A DNA stretch of 64,000 nt from Polyangiaceae bacterium (GCA_019637295.1 JAHBVX010000002.1:682001-746000); one strand, 5' to 3'; shown: positions 25,487-34,726, counted from the stretch's first letter. The notes: generated from the sequence alone by a model not told the origin. A program made the numbers and translations.

Positions 25487-26199
25487 AGGGTGAAGGACAC
25501 CTTTGCCGGCCAGCTCCCCGGCTTGGGGAAGGCTTGCTCGCGCAGCAGCTTGACCAGGCACTCGACCGCGTCCTGCCCGCGCTCGTCCGGCGGCGTGACC
25601 CCCACAGCGAGGACGCTGCCGCTGGTAGCGACGTAGAGGGTGGCCGAGAACGCTCCGGAAGCGTCCCCCTTGCAGCGCCGGATCTCGCTGGCCTTAGCGT
25701 CGAGCACGCCGCTGACGCGGTCCGCCTCCCAGGTCGTCGGCTCGCGCACGTCGTTGGGCGGATCGAAGTCGAACGACTTGCGAACGAGTCCAACTTTGCC
25801 GCCGACTGGCGCGGGCCAGGTCTTTGCGCGCAGCACCTCCACCATGCAGTGCTCGGTGTCGTGATCCCCCAGGGAGGATTGCTCTAGGTGGACGTGTGCG
25901 AGTCGGCCGCTGCCATCGACCTTGAGGAAGAAGGCCACCGAGCCGCCGAGGAACTCCACGCGCTTGGCGCCTCGGTCGAGGCAGCGCTGCAGCTCCCGCA
26001 AGCCGGTCTGAAACACGCGCGTGACGGCGCTCTCGTCCATCGCGCCGATCTCCGCGCTGACGTCGATCGGAGGAGGAGAGCGATCGGGCTCGTCCGTCTC
26101 CTCGACGGCCCGGCCATGATGCACCGGGCGGTCCGCGCCGCCACAGCCGAACCAGCAGAGCGTGAGCCCCACTGCCAACCACCGAATGGACGAAGTCAT
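25483..26199 (-). CDS. AgmX/PglI-like lipoprotein
   Basis: From the ATG at 26199 the protein has 238 residues. A lipoprotein signal ends with CWFGC (Cys19). Two repeats of a beta-rich module follow, at about 65-150 and 165-238. Each has the layout CLxxxxx, a strand with Gly, a conserved Cys and Trp or Phe-Pro segment (EHCMVEVLRAKTWPAP and VECLVKLLREQAFPKP). This resembles the AgmX/PglI C-terminal domain linked to gliding and TonB-like periplasmic complexes of myxobacteria. Four of its cysteines are placed as pairs. It heads a coupled operon with the SDR. Confidence 0.68.
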   Translation of the reverse strand: MTSSIRWLAVGLTLCWFGCGGADRPVHHGRAVEETDEPDRSPPPIDVSAEIGAMDESAVTRVFQTGLRELQRCLDRGAKRVEFLGGSVAFFLKVDGSGRLAHVHLEQSSLGDHDTEHCMVEVLRAKTWPAPVGGKVGLVRKSFDFDPPNDVREPTTWEADRVSGVLDAKASEIRRCKGDASGAFSATLYVATSGSVLAVGVTPPDERGQDAVECLVKLLREQAFPKPGSWPAKVSFTL

Positions 26200-26254
26200 G
26201 TCGTCCGGTGGACTATTGCAAATCCCGGGGCATCGCAAGAGGCGCGGTCCCGGC

Positions 26255-27025
26255 TCAGGGGACCAGGACGACCGGGTCCGGGTGCGCGGCCAAGAGTTCG
26301 AGCAGCCCCGGCTTGGGCGCGACGGCGACGGCGAGCTCGGCGGCCATGAGCAGCTCGTGGTCGAAGGGGCTGTCGCCGAAGCTGCCCAGCCAACGGCGCG
26401 GGCCGATTCGTTCGAGACCCAGACGGCGCTTGTCCGCACCGTAGGGCACGGCGCCGACCAGCCGCGGTTCGAGCACGCCGCTCTGCACCTCCGGCTCGGC
26501 GCCGGTCACCTCCTCGGCCACGAAGTCGAGTCGACGCGCGGCGACGCGCACGATGGGGCCCGGGGAGGCCGAGACCACGAGGGTGGCGACGCCCCGAGAG
26601 CGAGCGAACTCGAGCACGGGCATCAGCGACGGTCGGAGCCGACCTTCGAGGTCGACGCGACTGAGGACGTCGTCTGCCCAGGCCTCGAGGGCGGCCAGCT
26701 CCCAGCCCGCGAAGCACCAGGCCATCACCTCGCACACGTCACGCTCGGGGAACGCGCCCTCGAGGTACGCGGCGAACAGCCGCCCAGCGAGCGCGTTGGA
26801 GTCCCCTGCGTCGGAGAGCCCCGTGAGTCTTGCGCGCTGCGCGAGCTGCTCGCGAGCGGCGGGCAGCAGCATCCCGTCGCGCACGGCGACCCCGAATACG
26901 TCCTCGGCTACGTCTCCGCTCCACAGCGTCCCATCGGCATCGAACGCCAGCAGCGCGGGCCGCTCGTCCAGCGCGCGGTCGAGTCGCTCGACGAGCCGTG
27001 CGGCGGTTAGCGCGGGGACGGTCAT
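26255..27025 (-). CDS. HAD-family phosphatase, SerB-like
   Basis: The ATG at 27025 overlaps the stop of the nucleotidyltransferase gene (ATGA), giving 256 residues. HAD motif I is FDADGTLW at 28-35 (nucleophile Asp29), motif II is VVSASPG (Ser), motif III includes the Lys in GADKRRLG, and motif IV is FGDSPFDHELL. The helical cap between motifs I and II matches phosphoserine-phosphatase-like enzymes. It hydrolyses a small phosphate monoester in the cytoplasm. Coupling to a sugar- or choline-type nucleotidyltransferase suggests that it acts on an activated headgroup intermediate rather than on phosphoserine. Confidence 0.85.
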   Translation of the reverse strand: MTVPALTAARLVERLDRALDERPALLAFDADGTLWSGDVAEDVFGVAVRDGMLLPAAREQLAQRARLTGLSDAGDSNALAGRLFAAYLEGAFPERDVCEVMAWCFAGWELAALEAWADDVLSRVDLEGRLRPSLMPVLEFARSRGVATLVVSASPGPIVRVAARRLDFVAEEVTGAEPEVQSGVLEPRLVGAVPYGADKRRLGLERIGPRRWLGSFGDSPFDHELLMAAELAVAVAPKPGLLELLAAHPDPVVLVP

Positions 27026-27786
27026 GTGCGGCTCGACCACCACTGAGCGGCGTGGGCCAGGTCTTGGCGAGTGTCGATCTCCATGTAGCCGCCGGCCGTG
27101 TCTTCACGAAACATCGCCTCTCCGCGCTCCAGCAAGTGCTGCAGCAGGTCGATCAGGTACGCCTTCTCGAAGCTGCGACCTTCGCGCCATGGGCCCGCAG
27201 GCAGCGTCTCGGCCAAGGCGTCGAAGGCCTCGATGAAGCGCGCCGCACCTGCGGGGGATTGCTTCATGACGCCGATGAACTCTCCCTGCGCCTCGTCGCT
27301 CGCGATGGTCCGGCCGAGCTCGATCACGCGCTCACCCGCTGCACGCAACTTCTCCGCGTCGGTCTCGGGGTGCTCGCTGCGAACCGTGTAGCGGCGCCGC
27401 CACGCCGTGTCGCAGCCGAGCACGATGTCGTGCGGGCTCGCGACCAACTGACGCACGACGGCGCCCTCGTACACGATGTCGGCGTAGGTCGAGACGAAGC
27501 CTCCGGTAAGGTGCTCGCGCGCGCACAAGAGCGAGTGCAGGATGTTGTTACGTTCCCAGTTCTCGTTGCGCACGAACGTGAACTCCGGGTAGCGCTCGCG
27601 CACCACGGCCTCCGCGTAGCCGCTGATGAAGACCACGTCGCGCCTCGTGAACCCCGCTTCGCCGAGCGCGTCGAGGATCCAGTCGAGCATGGGCCGGCCC
27701 ATGACCGGGACGAGCGTCTTGGGGACTCGATCCGTCTCCGGCCCCAGGCGGCTGCCTCGACCGGCTCCGATGATGACAGGTCGCAT
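27022..27786 (-). CDS. Nucleotidyltransferase, LicC/sugar-1-phosphate type
   Basis: This 254-residue cytoplasmic enzyme has the NTP-transferase signature GAGRGSRLGP at 7-16 and PKTLVPVMGRPML at 23-35, and lacks the C-terminal hexapeptide repeats of GlmU. NWERNNILHSL resembles the NWxxNNIxS motif of phosphocholine and inositol-phosphate cytidylyltransferases. It couples a phosphorylated small molecule to a nucleotide (CTP is most likely). YMEIDTRQDL near the C-terminus is typical of this family. It is translationally coupled to the HAD phosphatase, and its ATG is divergent from the M20 peptidase gene. The substrate is inferred only. Confidence 0.82.
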   Translation of the reverse strand: MRPVIIGAGRGSRLGPETDRVPKTLVPVMGRPMLDWILDALGEAGFTRRDVVFISGYAEAVVRERYPEFTFVRNENWERNNILHSLLCAREHLTGGFVSTYADIVYEGAVVRQLVASPHDIVLGCDTAWRRRYTVRSEHPETDAEKLRAAGERVIELGRTIASDEAQGEFIGVMKQSPAGAARFIEAFDALAETLPAGPWREGRSFEKAYLIDLLQHLLERGEAMFREDTAGGYMEIDTRQDLAHAAQWWSSRT

Positions 27787-27871
27787 GACGCGGGGACAAT
27801 AGCGCCGAACGCCGAACGAGCCCTGCGACTTTTGTTTGACGACGGCCCCCCGGCGGGCTTGGTTTCACTCC

Positions 27872-29164
27872 GTGGCTGAGCTCTCCCTGGACGAAAAGCG
27901 GTTTCTCTCCCTCTTGTCCGAGCTGATCGCGCTCACGCCGAGCTTGCAGAACTCCCCCGACGTGGGCCTCGTGCCCGAGGAGCGATTGCCCGCCGAGGTC
28001 GTCCTGCGCGCGCTCGAGCCCCACATTGGGTCCGGGTTCATCCGCGCCGAGCGCATGAACGCCCCGGGCTTCGAGGCGCGGCCTAGCTTGGTGCTGACGG
28101 TGCAGGGCGCTGGCTCCGGCGCCATCGGCTTCGTGGGCGCTCACTTCGACGTGGTGCCCGCGGACCGCGAGAAGGAAGGCTGGGAGCGCGATCCGTTCAC
28201 GCTCTGGGTCGGGGAAGACGGGACCCTGTATGCCCGCGGCGTGACCGACTGCCTCGGGCACGTCGCGGTGCTGACGGACCTGCTGGCGCAGCTCGCGGAG
28301 CGAAATATCCGTCCGGCGCAGACGCTCACCGTCGTGCTCATCGCGAACGAGGAAGAGGCTCCACTGCCCGAGATCGGCCTCGACTACGTCGTGGCGCAAG
28401 GCAAGCTCGAAGCGCTGCGTGACGGGACCATCTATTGGCTCGACAGCGCGGACTTCGGTCCGACGGTCGGCACCGGCGGTGTCGCGATGTGGGAGCTCGA
28501 TGTCGACGGAGTGACGGGTCACTCGGGCATGACCCACAACTGTGTCAACGCGCTCGAGCTCGCGATGGCGACCAGCCGCGCCATGGTCGAGTGGTTCGAG
28601 CGCTCCTACCCGCCCCACCCACAGGAGGAGCGCTGGGGCTTCCTCTCGTCATCCACGCTGAAAGCCACTGTCATCGAGGTGGCCAACAACAAGATCACCA
28701 AGGTCCCCGGCAAGGCCACCGTGCAAGGCGACATCCGGCTCGTTCCCTTCTACGAGATGGACGCTGCGATCCAGGGGGCCGTGGACTTCGTGGCGAGTAT
28801 CGACGCGCTGCTCGAGCAGGACGAGGCTCCAGCCGGATTCCCGCGCACTCGCACGGTCGACGGGCGGCGGGGCCGAGTGAAGCTCAGTCGCAAGGGCCGC
28901 TTCATGGAGGGCATTGCCTGCGATCTCGACTCGCCGGGGCTCGCGCGGCTCGCGGCGGCGATCACCAACGCACGCGGCGAGCCGGCGCGCCCCTTCAGCA
29001 TGACCGGCTCGCTGCCGCTCGTGCGCGACTTGCAGCGCGCGGGCTACGACGTTCAGATCACCGGCTTTGGACGCAGCGGCTACTACCACGCCCCGAACGA
29101 GCAGGGTAGCCTCGACCACTTCCGCCAGGGCTTCAAGATCCTGTGCAGCCTGCTCGGGCTCTGA
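27872..29164 (+). CDS. M20-family metallopeptidase
   Basis: The GTG at 27872 gives 430 residues (an in-frame TTG at 27836 would add 12). The zinc site is visible as GAHFDVVPA (His91, Asp93 region), the bridging Asp126 in GVTDCLGH, the catalytic Glu in IANEEEAP (about 158-165) and a C-terminal His in YYHAPNE. The dimerisation domain lies between about 200 and 320. Relatives include ArgE (acetylornithine deacetylase) and succinyl-diaminopimelate desuccinylase, so it cleaves an N-acyl or dipeptide bond in the cytoplasm. The ArgE label is not certain. It is convergent with the acetyl-CoA synthetase gene. Confidence 0.86.
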   Translation: MAELSLDEKRFLSLLSELIALTPSLQNSPDVGLVPEERLPAEVVLRALEPHIGSGFIRAERMNAPGFEARPSLVLTVQGAGSGAIGFVGAHFDVVPADREKEGWERDPFTLWVGEDGTLYARGVTDCLGHVAVLTDLLAQLAERNIRPAQTLTVVLIANEEEAPLPEIGLDYVVAQGKLEALRDGTIYWLDSADFGPTVGTGGVAMWELDVDGVTGHSGMTHNCVNALELAMATSRAMVEWFERSYPPHPQEERWGFLSSSTLKATVIEVANNKITKVPGKATVQGDIRLVPFYEMDAAIQGAVDFVASIDALLEQDEAPAGFPRTRTVDGRRGRVKLSRKGRFMEGIACDLDSPGLARLAAAITNARGEPARPFSMTGSLPLVRDLQRAGYDVQITGFGRSGYYHAPNEQGSLDHFRQGFKILCSLLGL

Positions 29165-29173
29165 GCGCGCGCG

Positions 29174-31135
29174 TCACTCGTCGGCGCTGAGCTTCGCGAG
29201 CACGTTCAGATCTTCGAGCGTGGACACGTCTCCCTGCGCTTCGCGTCCCGCGGCGATGTCTTTGAGCAAGCGTCGCATGATCTTGCCGCTACGGGTCTTG
29301 GGTAGGGCTTCGGCGAAGCGGATGTCGTCGGGGGCTGCGAACTTTCCGATCTCTTTGCCGACGTGAGCACGAAGTTCGCTCACCAGCTCGCTCCCAGCCG
29401 TGTGCCCAGGCTTGAGGGTGACGAACACCACGAGCGCTTGCCCCTTCAGCTCGTCCGGGCGCCCGACCGCGGCGGCCTCGGCGACCGCCTTGTGACTCAC
29501 CAGCGCGCTCTCGATCTCGGCAGTTCCGATGCGGTGCCCGGAGACGTTGAGCACGTCGTCGATGCGACCTACGACGGTGAAGTAGCCCGATTCATCGCGG
29601 TGCGCCCCGTCCCCGGTGAAGTAGTTGCCCTCGATTTCGCTGTAGTACTGCTGAACGTAGCGGTCGTCGTCGCCGTACACGGTGCGCAGCTGGCTCGGCC
29701 AGCTGCGGCGCACGACGAGCAGCCCCGCTGCGCCCGGCCCCACCGCCCGGCCGTCGCTGGTGACTACCTCCGGCTCGACCCCGAAGAAGGGTAGTCCCGC
29801 CGAGCCCGGCTTCATCTCCGCGGCGCCGGGCAGTGTGGTGATCAGGATCGAGCCCGTCTCCGTCTGCCACCAGGTGTCCACGATCGGGCAGCGGCCGCCG
29901 CCGATGTGCTCGTGATACCACACCCACGCCTCCGGGTTGATGGGCTCGCCGACCGAGCCCAGCAGGCGCAGGCTCGACAGATCCTGGGCCGCTGGCCACT
30001 GGTTGCCCGCGCGGATGAAGGCGCGAATGGCGGTGGGAGCCGTGTACAGCACCGTGACGCGGTGCTTCTCGATGAGCTGCCAGAAGCGACCCCAGTCCGG
30101 AAAGTTCGGGGCGCCCTCGTACATCAGGCAGGTGGCGCCGTTGGAGAGCGGCCCGTACACGATGTAGCTGTGGCCGGTGACCCAGCCGACGTCTGCCGTG
30201 CACCAGTAGACGTCGTCGTCGCGCAGGTCGAACACGTACTTCGTGCTCAAGTAGGCGCCCGCCAGGTACCCGGCGGTCGTGTGCAGCACCCCCTTGGGCT
30301 TTCCGGTTGAACCCGAGGTGTACAGGATGAACAGCGGATGCTCCGCGTTCACGTGTTCCGGCGTTCCGGCGGCCGGCTCCGCGGCGGCGGCGGCCTCCGC
30401 CCAGTCCACGTCTCGGCCGGGCTTCAGGCTGATGGGCGCGCGCTCCTGCCCGAGGTGACGCAGCACGATGACCTTCTCGATCGACGGCGTGTGCTCGACG
30501 GCGCGGTCCACAGTCTCTTTGAGCGGGACCACGTGGCCGCGTCGCCAGGCGCCGTCTTGCGTGAGGACCACCTTGGCGCCGCAGTCGTTGATGCGGTCTC
30601 GCAAGCTCTCGGCGGCGAAGCCGCCGAACACCACGCTGTGCACGGCGCCAATCCGGGCGCAGGCGAGCATCCCGACGACGACCTCGGGCACCATGCCCAT
30701 GTAGATCGCGACGCGGTCGCCTCGACCTACCCCGAGCGAGCGCAGCGCGGCGGCAAAGCGGACGGTCTGCGCGGCGAGCTCGGCGTAGGTCAAGCGGCGC
30801 ACTTCGCCGGGCTCTGCCTCCCACTGGATCGCGACCTTGTCGCGAACGCTCGTGGTCAGGTGTCGGTCTAGGCAGCTCTCGGTGATGTTGAGCTCTGCGT
30901 CGGCGAACCACTTGACGAAGGGGACCTTGCCCTCCGCGAGCACTGTCCACGGCTTGGTGAAGACGAGCTCCTCGAGCTCGCGGCGCCAGAACGTCTCGGG
31001 TGAGTCCAGGCTCTCCCGGTACAGCGTCTGGTATTGCTCCAGGCTGCTGATCCGAGCCCGCGCTCGAAAATCGGCGCTGGGTTCGAAGCGGCGGGACTCT
31101 GCGGAGAAGGTTCCAATCGATTTGTGTTCGCTCAT
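29174..31135 (-). CDS. acsA: Acetyl-CoA synthetase, AMP-forming
   Basis: This 653-residue enzyme has the normal length. It converts acetate, ATP and CoA into acetyl-CoA, AMP and pyrophosphate. The core motif [11 protein letters not shown] lies near 271-281, WWQTETGS near 415-422, and the [19 protein letters not shown] region (in parts GYFTVVGR and VLNVSGHR) near 512-530. The acetylation-regulated Lys is in [11 protein letters not shown] near 610-620. The start MSEHKSIG is supported by an AGGGGA ribosome site at an 8-base distance. It supports growth on acetate and amino-acid products; no linked acetyltransferase or Sir2 gene is present. Confidence 0.96.
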   Translation of the reverse strand: MSEHKSIGTFSAESRRFEPSADFRARARISSLEQYQTLYRESLDSPETFWRRELEELVFTKPWTVLAEGKVPFVKWFADAELNITESCLDRHLTTSVRDKVAIQWEAEPGEVRRLTYAELAAQTVRFAAALRSLGVGRGDRVAIYMGMVPEVVVGMLACARIGAVHSVVFGGFAAESLRDRINDCGAKVVLTQDGAWRRGHVVPLKETVDRAVEHTPSIEKVIVLRHLGQERAPISLKPGRDVDWAEAAAAAEPAAGTPEHVNAEHPLFILYTSGSTGKPKGVLHTTAGYLAGAYLSTKYVFDLRDDDVYWCTADVGWVTGHSYIVYGPLSNGATCLMYEGAPNFPDWGRFWQLIEKHRVTVLYTAPTAIRAFIRAGNQWPAAQDLSSLRLLGSVGEPINPEAWVWYHEHIGGGRCPIVDTWWQTETGSILITTLPGAAEMKPGSAGLPFFGVEPEVVTSDGRAVGPGAAGLLVVRRSWPSQLRTVYGDDDRYVQQYYSEIEGNYFTGDGAHRDESGYFTVVGRIDDVLNVSGHRIGTAEIESALVSHKAVAEAAAVGRPDELKGQALVVFVTLKPGHTAGSELVSELRAHVGKEIGKFAAPDDIRFAEALPKTRSGKIMRRLLKDIAAGREAQGDVSTLEDLNVLAKLSADE

Positions 31136-31194
31136 CGCATCCCCTGATCACTGATCGAGAGAGTGGGCGGCTTAACACAGTTCGAGCCGGGACG

Positions 31195-32685
31195 TCAGCG
31201 GCGCTTGCCGCTCTGGGGCGTCCACTCGCTCCAGCCCGCGCGTAGCCCGAGGCCGGCCATCAGGATGCCGCCCGTCTCTTCGTAGGGGGCCCACGTGCTG
31301 CCATCGCTGAAGCGGCCACGCGTGTTGCTCGCGCCGTCGAGGAAGACCGAGACGTTCAGCTCGAGCAAGACGTGACCCCAGTTGTACTGTGCGCCGACCT
31401 CCAACATGAAATACGGATCCCAGCCGTTGGCTTCGCCTCCGGGTACCGCGACGGCGAGGATGTCCGCGTCGCCCTTGGGTGGGTCGAGGGTGAGCTGGTG
31501 GCGAACTGCGCCAGCGCCAAAGGTGGAGGTGAAGCGCAGGGTGTCGCCGCTGCTCAGGATGCGCAGCGCGGGGCCGAGGCGGAACGAGTCGAGGCGTAGG
31601 TTGCGGGTGAAGGCGCCATCGGTGCCGCAGTCCCGCGACGCCGACGCCTGGTCGACGCGCTTGTCGCACACGTTCTGCATCTCGTGACGGCCGGTCTCCA
31701 GGAGCGCCTCGATCGCGATGGGGGTCCACAGCCGGTACCCCGCGCGCACTCCGAAGGAGCCGCCGCTGGCGCGGGTCTCGTCCAGGTCCAGGTCCTTCGG
31801 ATCGTTGCGCAGTCCCAGGCCGGTCACCGCCACCAGGCCGTACCAACCCCGCACTTGGGGTGACGGTCCATCCGGCTGGGTGGGGCGCGTGTCGGCAACG
31901 AGCGGTGGCACGTCCACCACCACCGTCTCGCCCAGCTGCAGGTTGACCATCTGCTCGTAGGTCGCGTGATCGCTGCGGTACACCTGCAGCAGGTGCTCGC
32001 CGGGTGGGAAGGGGCCGCGGTAGTAGCCAAACTTGAGGGGCACGCGGTCGATGGCGATGGCGTCCTCCGGGCTGGACGCCCGCACCTCGATGAATCCCGC
32101 AGTGGCGTTCATCGGGAGCTCGACCGGGACGTCCCGCTGGCCACCGGCGATGCGAACGACCCGGCTGGCCCGCGCGTAGCCGGGGGCCTCGGCGGTCAAG
32201 GTGTGCTCGCCGACGTTCAGGCGCAGCGGTCGCCCGAGCTCCTCGGGCTCGAGCTGCCGGCCATTCACGCTCACCCGGGCACCCTTGACCGGGACGCGCA
32301 CCAGGATCGACCCGACCAACGCCCCAAGCTCGTCGATGGCGCTGCGAATGGCCGCGCGCTCGTCGGAGGTCAGCTCGGCGTCGTGGCGGCTCATCACCTG
32401 CTCGAGGGTGTCCGCCGCCTCGGCGTAGCGAAACAGCGCCTTCTGGCTGAGCGCGACGTTCTTGAGCGAGTTCGGCCCCGGCTTGTTGCGGTAGGCCGCC
32501 TCGAACTCGGCGAGGGCCCCGGCGAAATTGCCATCCTGGAACAGCTTCACCCCGCTGCTGAAGTGCCGCTTGGCGTCCGCCTCGGTCTTCGCCTCCGGCG
32601 TCGTGGCCCCGATGGAGGGGGCTGCCGACAGCACGGCCAGCGCCATGAGCAAGATACTCCCCCATGTGCAGTGACGATGACCCAC
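31195..32685 (-). CDS. PEGA-domain outer-membrane-like protein
   Basis: The protein has 496 residues and an N-terminal signal peptide (MALAVLSAAPSIGA). A helical TPR-like region spans about 33-105. Two PEGA-type beta modules follow (GSILVRVPVKGARVSVNG with LGRPLRLNVGEHTLTAEAPGY, and FIEVRASSPEDAIAIDRVPL with FPPGEHLLQVYR). A C-terminal barrel-like half from about 270 has aromatic-rich strands. The combination of TPR, PEGA and barrel is frequent in myxobacteria, usually without known function. It is probably attached to the outer membrane. It is 58 bases downstream of the kinase gene on the same strand. Confidence 0.75.
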   Translation of the reverse strand: MGHRHCTWGSILLMALAVLSAAPSIGATTPEAKTEADAKRHFSSGVKLFQDGNFAGALAEFEAAYRNKPGPNSLKNVALSQKALFRYAEAADTLEQVMSRHDAELTSDERAAIRSAIDELGALVGSILVRVPVKGARVSVNGRQLEPEELGRPLRLNVGEHTLTAEAPGYARASRVVRIAGGQRDVPVELPMNATAGFIEVRASSPEDAIAIDRVPLKFGYYRGPFPPGEHLLQVYRSDHATYEQMVNLQLGETVVVDVPPLVADTRPTQPDGPSPQVRGWYGLVAVTGLGLRNDPKDLDLDETRASGGSFGVRAGYRLWTPIAIEALLETGRHEMQNVCDKRVDQASASRDCGTDGAFTRNLRLDSFRLGPALRILSSGDTLRFTSTFGAGAVRHQLTLDPPKGDADILAVAVPGGEANGWDPYFMLEVGAQYNWGHVLLELNVSVFLDGASNTRGRFSDGSTWAPYEETGGILMAGLGLRAGWSEWTPQSGKRR

Positions 32686-32743
32686 GCGCGCCTCGGCAGA
32701 CAGTGCGGTCGGGTTATAGCCCGGATCGCGGCCTACGGGGTGG

Positions 32744-34102
32744 TCAGGGTCCGGAGGTCTCGAGCTGCAGGCCGCTCGCCACGCCGGTCGCCGGCTTCTG
32801 AGTCGGCACCGGAGCCGTCGCCGAGGGTGGCGGTGCCGCCCGCGTCCCGGTGAGCTTCGGGCGAGGGGCCGCGCTGCTGCTGGCGGGTGGCTCGGGCACG
32901 TCGGTCGCCGAGGCGGACGGGCTCGGCTGCGTCGCGACGGGCTCGAGTGTGGCGGTGCTGACCGGCGCGGCGGGCCGGCTGTCCGACGCAGCGGGGCGTA
33001 CCGGATCGGCCGCTGGCCTGCGCAGTAGCAGGACCGTGACCGCGAAGGCCCCGAGGGCGACCGTCACGATCAGCACGGCGGTGCGCAGCGTCTGGGCGCG
33101 TGCTGGCGCCGCTGGTCGCACGGCGGTTCCCTCGGCCGTGCGCTGGACTTCTGCGGCGTCGCTGCGGCTGTCCCGTTCCGGCAGGGTAGACAGCACGGGC
33201 CTGGGGCCGCTCGGTCCGCCGCTGTGCGGCAGCAGGTCGGGGGCGGCGAGCGCGAGCGCGTCGTGCAGGTCGGATGCCGACGGGTAGCGGGCGTCGCGGT
33301 CCCGCGCGAGCGCCTTGGCGATCACTTGCGCCACGGCCTCGGGCACGTCCGGGGCGAAGCGCCGGATGTCCGGCGCATCTTTGGTGCAGATGTCGATCAA
33401 GATGGGCTCGTAGGCGGGCCCCGTGTGCGGCGGTCTGCCCGCCAACATCTCGAACAAGATGGCGCCCAGACTGAACAAGTCCGTGCGACCGTCGATGTCC
33501 GCGAAGGCCTGCGCCTGCTCGGGTGACATGTATGAGGCGGTGCCCAGCACGGTGCCGCGTCGGGTGAGAGCGTTCTCGTCGTCGCGCTTCGCGACCTTCG
33601 AGATCCCGAAGTCCACCAGCTTGACGAACATGGGGTCGTCGTCGTGCCGGCACAGGAACACGTTGTCCGGCTTCAGGTCCCGATGGACGATGCCAGCCGC
33701 GTGCGCGCGGGCGAGTCCCCGGAGCACTTGAGAGGCGACGTGCAGCGCCTGGTCCAGCGGTAGCTTGCCCTGGCGCACGAGCAGGCTGCGGAGGTCCTCA
33801 CCCGTGAGCAGCTCCATCACCAAGAACGGCGCGCCGCTCGGGGCCTGCCCCGAGTCGAAGATGTGGACGATGTGTGCGCTCTCCACCGCGCTGGCGGCCT
33901 CGGCTTCCCGCTGAAAGCGCAGCACCGAGTCCCGATCCCGCGCGACGGCGACGTCGAGGAACTTGAGCGCGACTCGCTTGCCGATCCCGGTGTGGGTCGC
34001 GCGGTACACGGAGCCCATGCCGCCACGCCCCAACAACGCCTCGATGCGGTACTTGTCCGCTACCGTGGCTCCGATCAGCGCGTCAGGATTGTCTTCGCCC
34101 AT
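32744..34102 (-). CDS. Receptor-type Ser/Thr protein kinase
   Basis: The ATG at 34102 (MGEDNPD) has a GGGGACGGA ribosome site; an upstream ATG at 34138 would add 12 residues and has none. The protein has 452 residues. The kinase domain runs from about 15 to 280, with the glycine loop GRGGMGSVY, Lys in VALKFL, the catalytic loop HRDLKPDN, DFG, SPE and the GRTDLFSLG segment; all catalytic residues are present. After the kinase come a Pro/Ala-rich region, one membrane segment (AVLIVTVALGAFAVTVLLL, about 345-363) and a short Pro/Ser-rich periplasmic tail with no recognised sensor domain. The arrangement is typical of myxobacterial Pkn2-type kinases. Confidence 0.9.
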   Translation of the reverse strand: MGEDNPDALIGATVADKYRIEALLGRGGMGSVYRATHTGIGKRVALKFLDVAVARDRDSVLRFQREAEAASAVESAHIVHIFDSGQAPSGAPFLVMELLTGEDLRSLLVRQGKLPLDQALHVASQVLRGLARAHAAGIVHRDLKPDNVFLCRHDDDPMFVKLVDFGISKVAKRDDENALTRRGTVLGTASYMSPEQAQAFADIDGRTDLFSLGAILFEMLAGRPPHTGPAYEPILIDICTKDAPDIRRFAPDVPEAVAQVIAKALARDRDARYPSASDLHDALALAAPDLLPHSGGPSGPRPVLSTLPERDSRSDAAEVQRTAEGTAVRPAAPARAQTLRTAVLIVTVALGAFAVTVLLLRRPAADPVRPAASDSRPAAPVSTATLEPVATQPSPSASATDVPEPPASSSAAPRPKLTGTRAAPPPSATAPVPTQKPATGVASGLQLETSGP

Positions 34103-34197
34103 TCCGTCCCCGGAATCTTCGCGTCCCACACCATGCACGACGCCCGGGGCATCGTAGCACGCGGCGAGAGTGGCGGGACGCGGCGGGGCGGCCGCGC

Positions 34198-34461
34198 TCA
34201 GCCGAGCTTGGCGAGGGCCGTCTCGATGCGCGATGTGAGGCGCGCGGCGGCGTTCTTGTGAACGACGCCCTTGGCCGTCGCCCGAGCCAGCTTCTTCGAA
34301 GCGGCCTTGACCGCGGGCGTGGCGGCGGCCTTGTCGCCGGCGGCCACGGCGGAGCGGGCCTTCTTGACCGCGGTGCGCACCGCGCTCTTGACCGCGCGAT
34401 TGCGGTCGGCGCGCTTGGTGCGTTGACGGTTGCGTTTCTCTGCGGAGGGATGATTGGCCAT
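34198..34461 (-). CDS. rpsT: 30S ribosomal protein S20
   Basis: This 87-residue basic protein begins MANHPSAEKRNRQRTK, the conserved S20 N-terminus, and is rich in Ala, Lys and Arg with three predicted helices. It binds 16S rRNA in the body of the small subunit. It lies 19 bases downstream of a 53-residue basic protein on the same strand, and both probably use the promoter at 34698-34726. Length and composition are normal for the family. Confidence 0.96.
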   Translation of the reverse strand: MANHPSAEKRNRQRTKRADRNRAVKSAVRTAVKKARSAVAAGDKAAATPAVKAASKKLARATAKGVVHKNAAARLTSRIETALAKLG

Positions 34462-34480
34462 GATGGATCCAGCGTGCGGC

Positions 34481-34642
34481 TCAGCCCGCCTTCTTCGCGT
34501 CCGGTGCCTTGGGATCGTAGCCCGCGGGGTGGACGGGGAAAGCAGGGGTTCCTTGCTTCATGCGCGCGCGTTTCTGTGCGCGTCCGTTCTTGGACGCCTT
34601 GATCGAGCGGCGGCGCTCGGTCTGTCGGGTCGACGAAACCAT
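34481..34642 (-). CDS. Small basic protein upstream of S20
   Basis: This 53-residue protein reads MVSSTRQTERRRSIKASKNG, then GRAQKRARMKQGTP, and a tail with Pro, Tyr and Lys (YDPKAPDAKKAG). The ATG at 34642 has a strong GAGGAA ribosome site. Arg and Lys make up about a third of the sequence, which suggests RNA binding. Expression together with rpsT suggests a small ribosome-associated or rRNA-binding protein. I do not recognise a named family, and it does not match the bTHX sequence I know. A longer in-frame start at 34726 lies inside the promoter and was rejected. Confidence 0.75.
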   Translation of the reverse strand: MVSSTRQTERRRSIKASKNGRAQKRARMKQGTPAFPVHPAGYDPKAPDAKKAG

Positions 34643-34697
34643 GGTGCGATTCCTCGAAAAAATGCCGGGGTCAGGGTCGAACCCCGAAAGGGCGGGG

Positions 34698-34726
34698 ACT
34701 ATGAAAGCTTCCGCCCGGCTTGTCAA
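34698..34726 (-). promoter_or_regulatory. Sigma70-type promoter of the S20 operon
   Basis: On the minus strand TTGACA (34726-34721) is followed after 17 bases by CATAGT (34703-34698). The -35 matches the housekeeping consensus exactly and the -10 matches at four of six positions with ideal spacing. Transcription would start near 34690, leaving a leader of about 50 bases before the 53-residue gene. The leader includes a GC-rich inverted repeat (CCCCGCCCTTTCGGGG). It is the best-matching promoter in the window and suits a ribosomal protein operon. Confidence 0.6.

Noticed and set aside
34660-34690. T-arm-like GGGTTCGACCC segment suggesting a tRNA
   Set aside because: No acceptor stem, anticodon arm or D arm can be drawn around it, and it lies in the leader of the S20 operon.
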